DNA from: Spartobacteria bacterium UBA6821
GTDB taxonomy: Bacteria > Verrucomicrobiota > Verrucomicrobiia > Chthoniobacterales > UBA6821
Length of the DNA stretch: 6,076 nucleotides
Direction: 5' to 3'
Assembly (NCBI GenBank): GCA_002452515.1
Contig: DKEN01000094.1
Location: 11,223 to 17,298 of the forward strand
Part shown: positions 5,442 to 6,076 of the stretch, piece after piece
Position numbering within the stretch: position 1 is the first letter of the stretch
Layout: the number at the start of each line of letters is the position of its first letter
Notes under the pieces: model-generated
What the model saw: the letters and a program-made list of their open reading frames with translations, nothing else
What the model was told of the DNA's origin: nothing
Databases searched by the model: none
Translations under genes and position numbers: made by a program

Positions 5442-6076
5442 ATGTCCAAGGTCATCATCTCCTCACTCTACGATTCGGACACCTTCAAGATGGCCTGTCG
5501 TCAGTTTGACCAGGCGGCGGATGCGATCAGCCTTCCTGAGGAGATTAGGGATCGGACCAAGTATCCCCGGCGCTGTGTGGCTGTCGCGGTTCCCGTCAAG
5601 ATGGACGATGGCAGTGTGAATCTCTTTGAGGGGTATCGCGTGCAGCACAATCTCTCGATGGGGCCTTCGAAAGGAGGCATCCGTTTCCATCAGAGTGTGA
5701 CCATCGGCGAGGTGGCGGCGCTTGCCATGTGGATGAGTTGGAAGTGCTCCCTGGCGGGACTTCCCTACGGTGGGGCGAAAGGAGGCGTCATCGTGAATCC
5801 CTCCCATCTCTCCCCGGGTGAACTTGAGCGCCTTTCCCGCCGTTACATGCAGGAACTGATCCCCTTCATTGGCCCTCAGATCGATGTGCCAGCCCCTGAC
5901 ATGGGAACCAACGAGCAGATCATGGGCTGGATGATGGACACCTACTCCAGTCACTTCGGGTACAATACCCCGGCCATCGTCACGGGCAAGCCGCTCCTGC
6001 TTGGCGGATCGGAAGGTCGCCGGGAGGCAACCGGTGCCGGTGTGGCCTATCTGACAAAGAGTTATCTGGAGGATCT
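5442..6076 (+). CDS. gdhA: Glutamate dehydrogenase, N-terminal part (3' end outside window)
   Basis: Oxidative deamination of glutamate to 2-oxoglutarate and ammonia, or the reverse, with NAD(P). 211 codons are present. The substrate domain is intact: HNLSMGPSKGGIRFH with Lys77, MSWKCSLAGLPYGGAKGGV with Lys101 and catalytic Lys113, and DVPAPDMGTN with catalytic Asp153. Spacing between these lysines (24 and 12 residues) equals that of the well-studied enzymes (bovine K90, K114, K126). TGKPLLLGGSEGRREATGAGV (181-201) opens the dinucleotide-binding half, which is cut by the window edge. The short N-terminus and sequence style fit the hexameric, roughly 410-450-residue class also containing Leu/Phe/Val dehydrogenases; glutamate is favoured by the Lys77 region but is not proven. 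ATG 5442 was chosen because it gives the usual N-terminus. No Shine-Dalgarno motif is evident. It lies 27 nt after the C39-like gene with no terminator between, so readthrough is possible. Confidence 0.93.
   Translation, partial: MSKVIISSLYDSDTFKMACRQFDQAADAISLPEEIRDRTKYPRRCVAVAVPVKMDDGSVNLFEGYRVQHNLSMGPSKGGIRFHQSVTIGEVAALAMWMSWKCSLAGLPYGGAKGGVIVNPSHLSPGELERLSRRYMQELIPFIGPQIDVPAPDMGTNEQIMGWMMDTYSSHFGYNTPAIVTGKPLLLGGSEGRREATGAGVAYLTKSYLED

Noticed and set aside
5463..5954. 163-codon minus-strand open frame across gdhA
   Set aside because: His-rich shadow translation opposite the strongly conserved glutamate dehydrogenase.
1..6076. Mobile element, CRISPR array, tRNA or rRNA
   Set aside because: No transposase or integrase motifs, no regularly spaced direct repeats and no cloverleaf or rRNA-like stretches were seen; the window is almost fully covered by coding genes.

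Overview
The window comes from a diderm (Gram-negative type) bacterium with moderately GC-rich DNA. It carries inner-membrane, periplasmic and outer-membrane parts of a phospholipid transport system. Shine-Dalgarno motifs are poor or absent before most starts, and the gene content would fit the Verrucomicrobiota/PVC area, but that placement is a low-confidence guess and not a sequence match.

Layout. 1-456: 3' end of a major facilitator superfamily transporter, closed by a perfect 12-bp inverted repeat overlapping its stop codon. 457-545: short intergenic region. 546-3963: a tightly packed five-gene plus-strand operon mlaE-mlaF-mlaD-mlaC-mlaA (permease, ATPase, MCE-domain substrate-binding protein, periplasmic shuttle, outer-membrane protein). 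Junctions are 2 nt apart, 7 nt apart (bridged by a five-codon mini-ORF), an ATGA overlap and another ATGA overlap, so translational coupling is likely along the whole operon. 3982-4761 (minus strand, convergent with mlaA): an exported protein of unnamed family with a Cys/His/Asn arrangement resembling NlpC/P60 or CHAP-type papain-fold enzymes. 4752-5414 (plus strand): a membrane-anchored or lipidated C39-like papain-fold protein. Its TTG start lies inside the 5' end of the minus-strand gene, so the two are divergent and overlap at their starts. 5442-6076: 5' part of a glutamate dehydrogenase gene running off the window.

How they work together. MlaA in the outer membrane, MlaC in the periplasm and MlaD-E-F in the inner membrane form the known retrograde/anterograde phospholipid route that keeps outer-membrane lipid asymmetry. 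No mlaB (STAS subunit) is present in the window. The two papain-fold proteins are likely envelope proteins too, but nothing in the sequence ties them mechanistically to Mla. Glutamate dehydrogenase is ordinary nitrogen metabolism.

No mobile element, CRISPR array, tRNA or rRNA was seen. The region looks mostly like conserved chromosomal housekeeping. The least ordinary part is the overlapping divergent pair of cysteine-hydrolase-like genes around 4747-4822, with a perfect dyad nearby.
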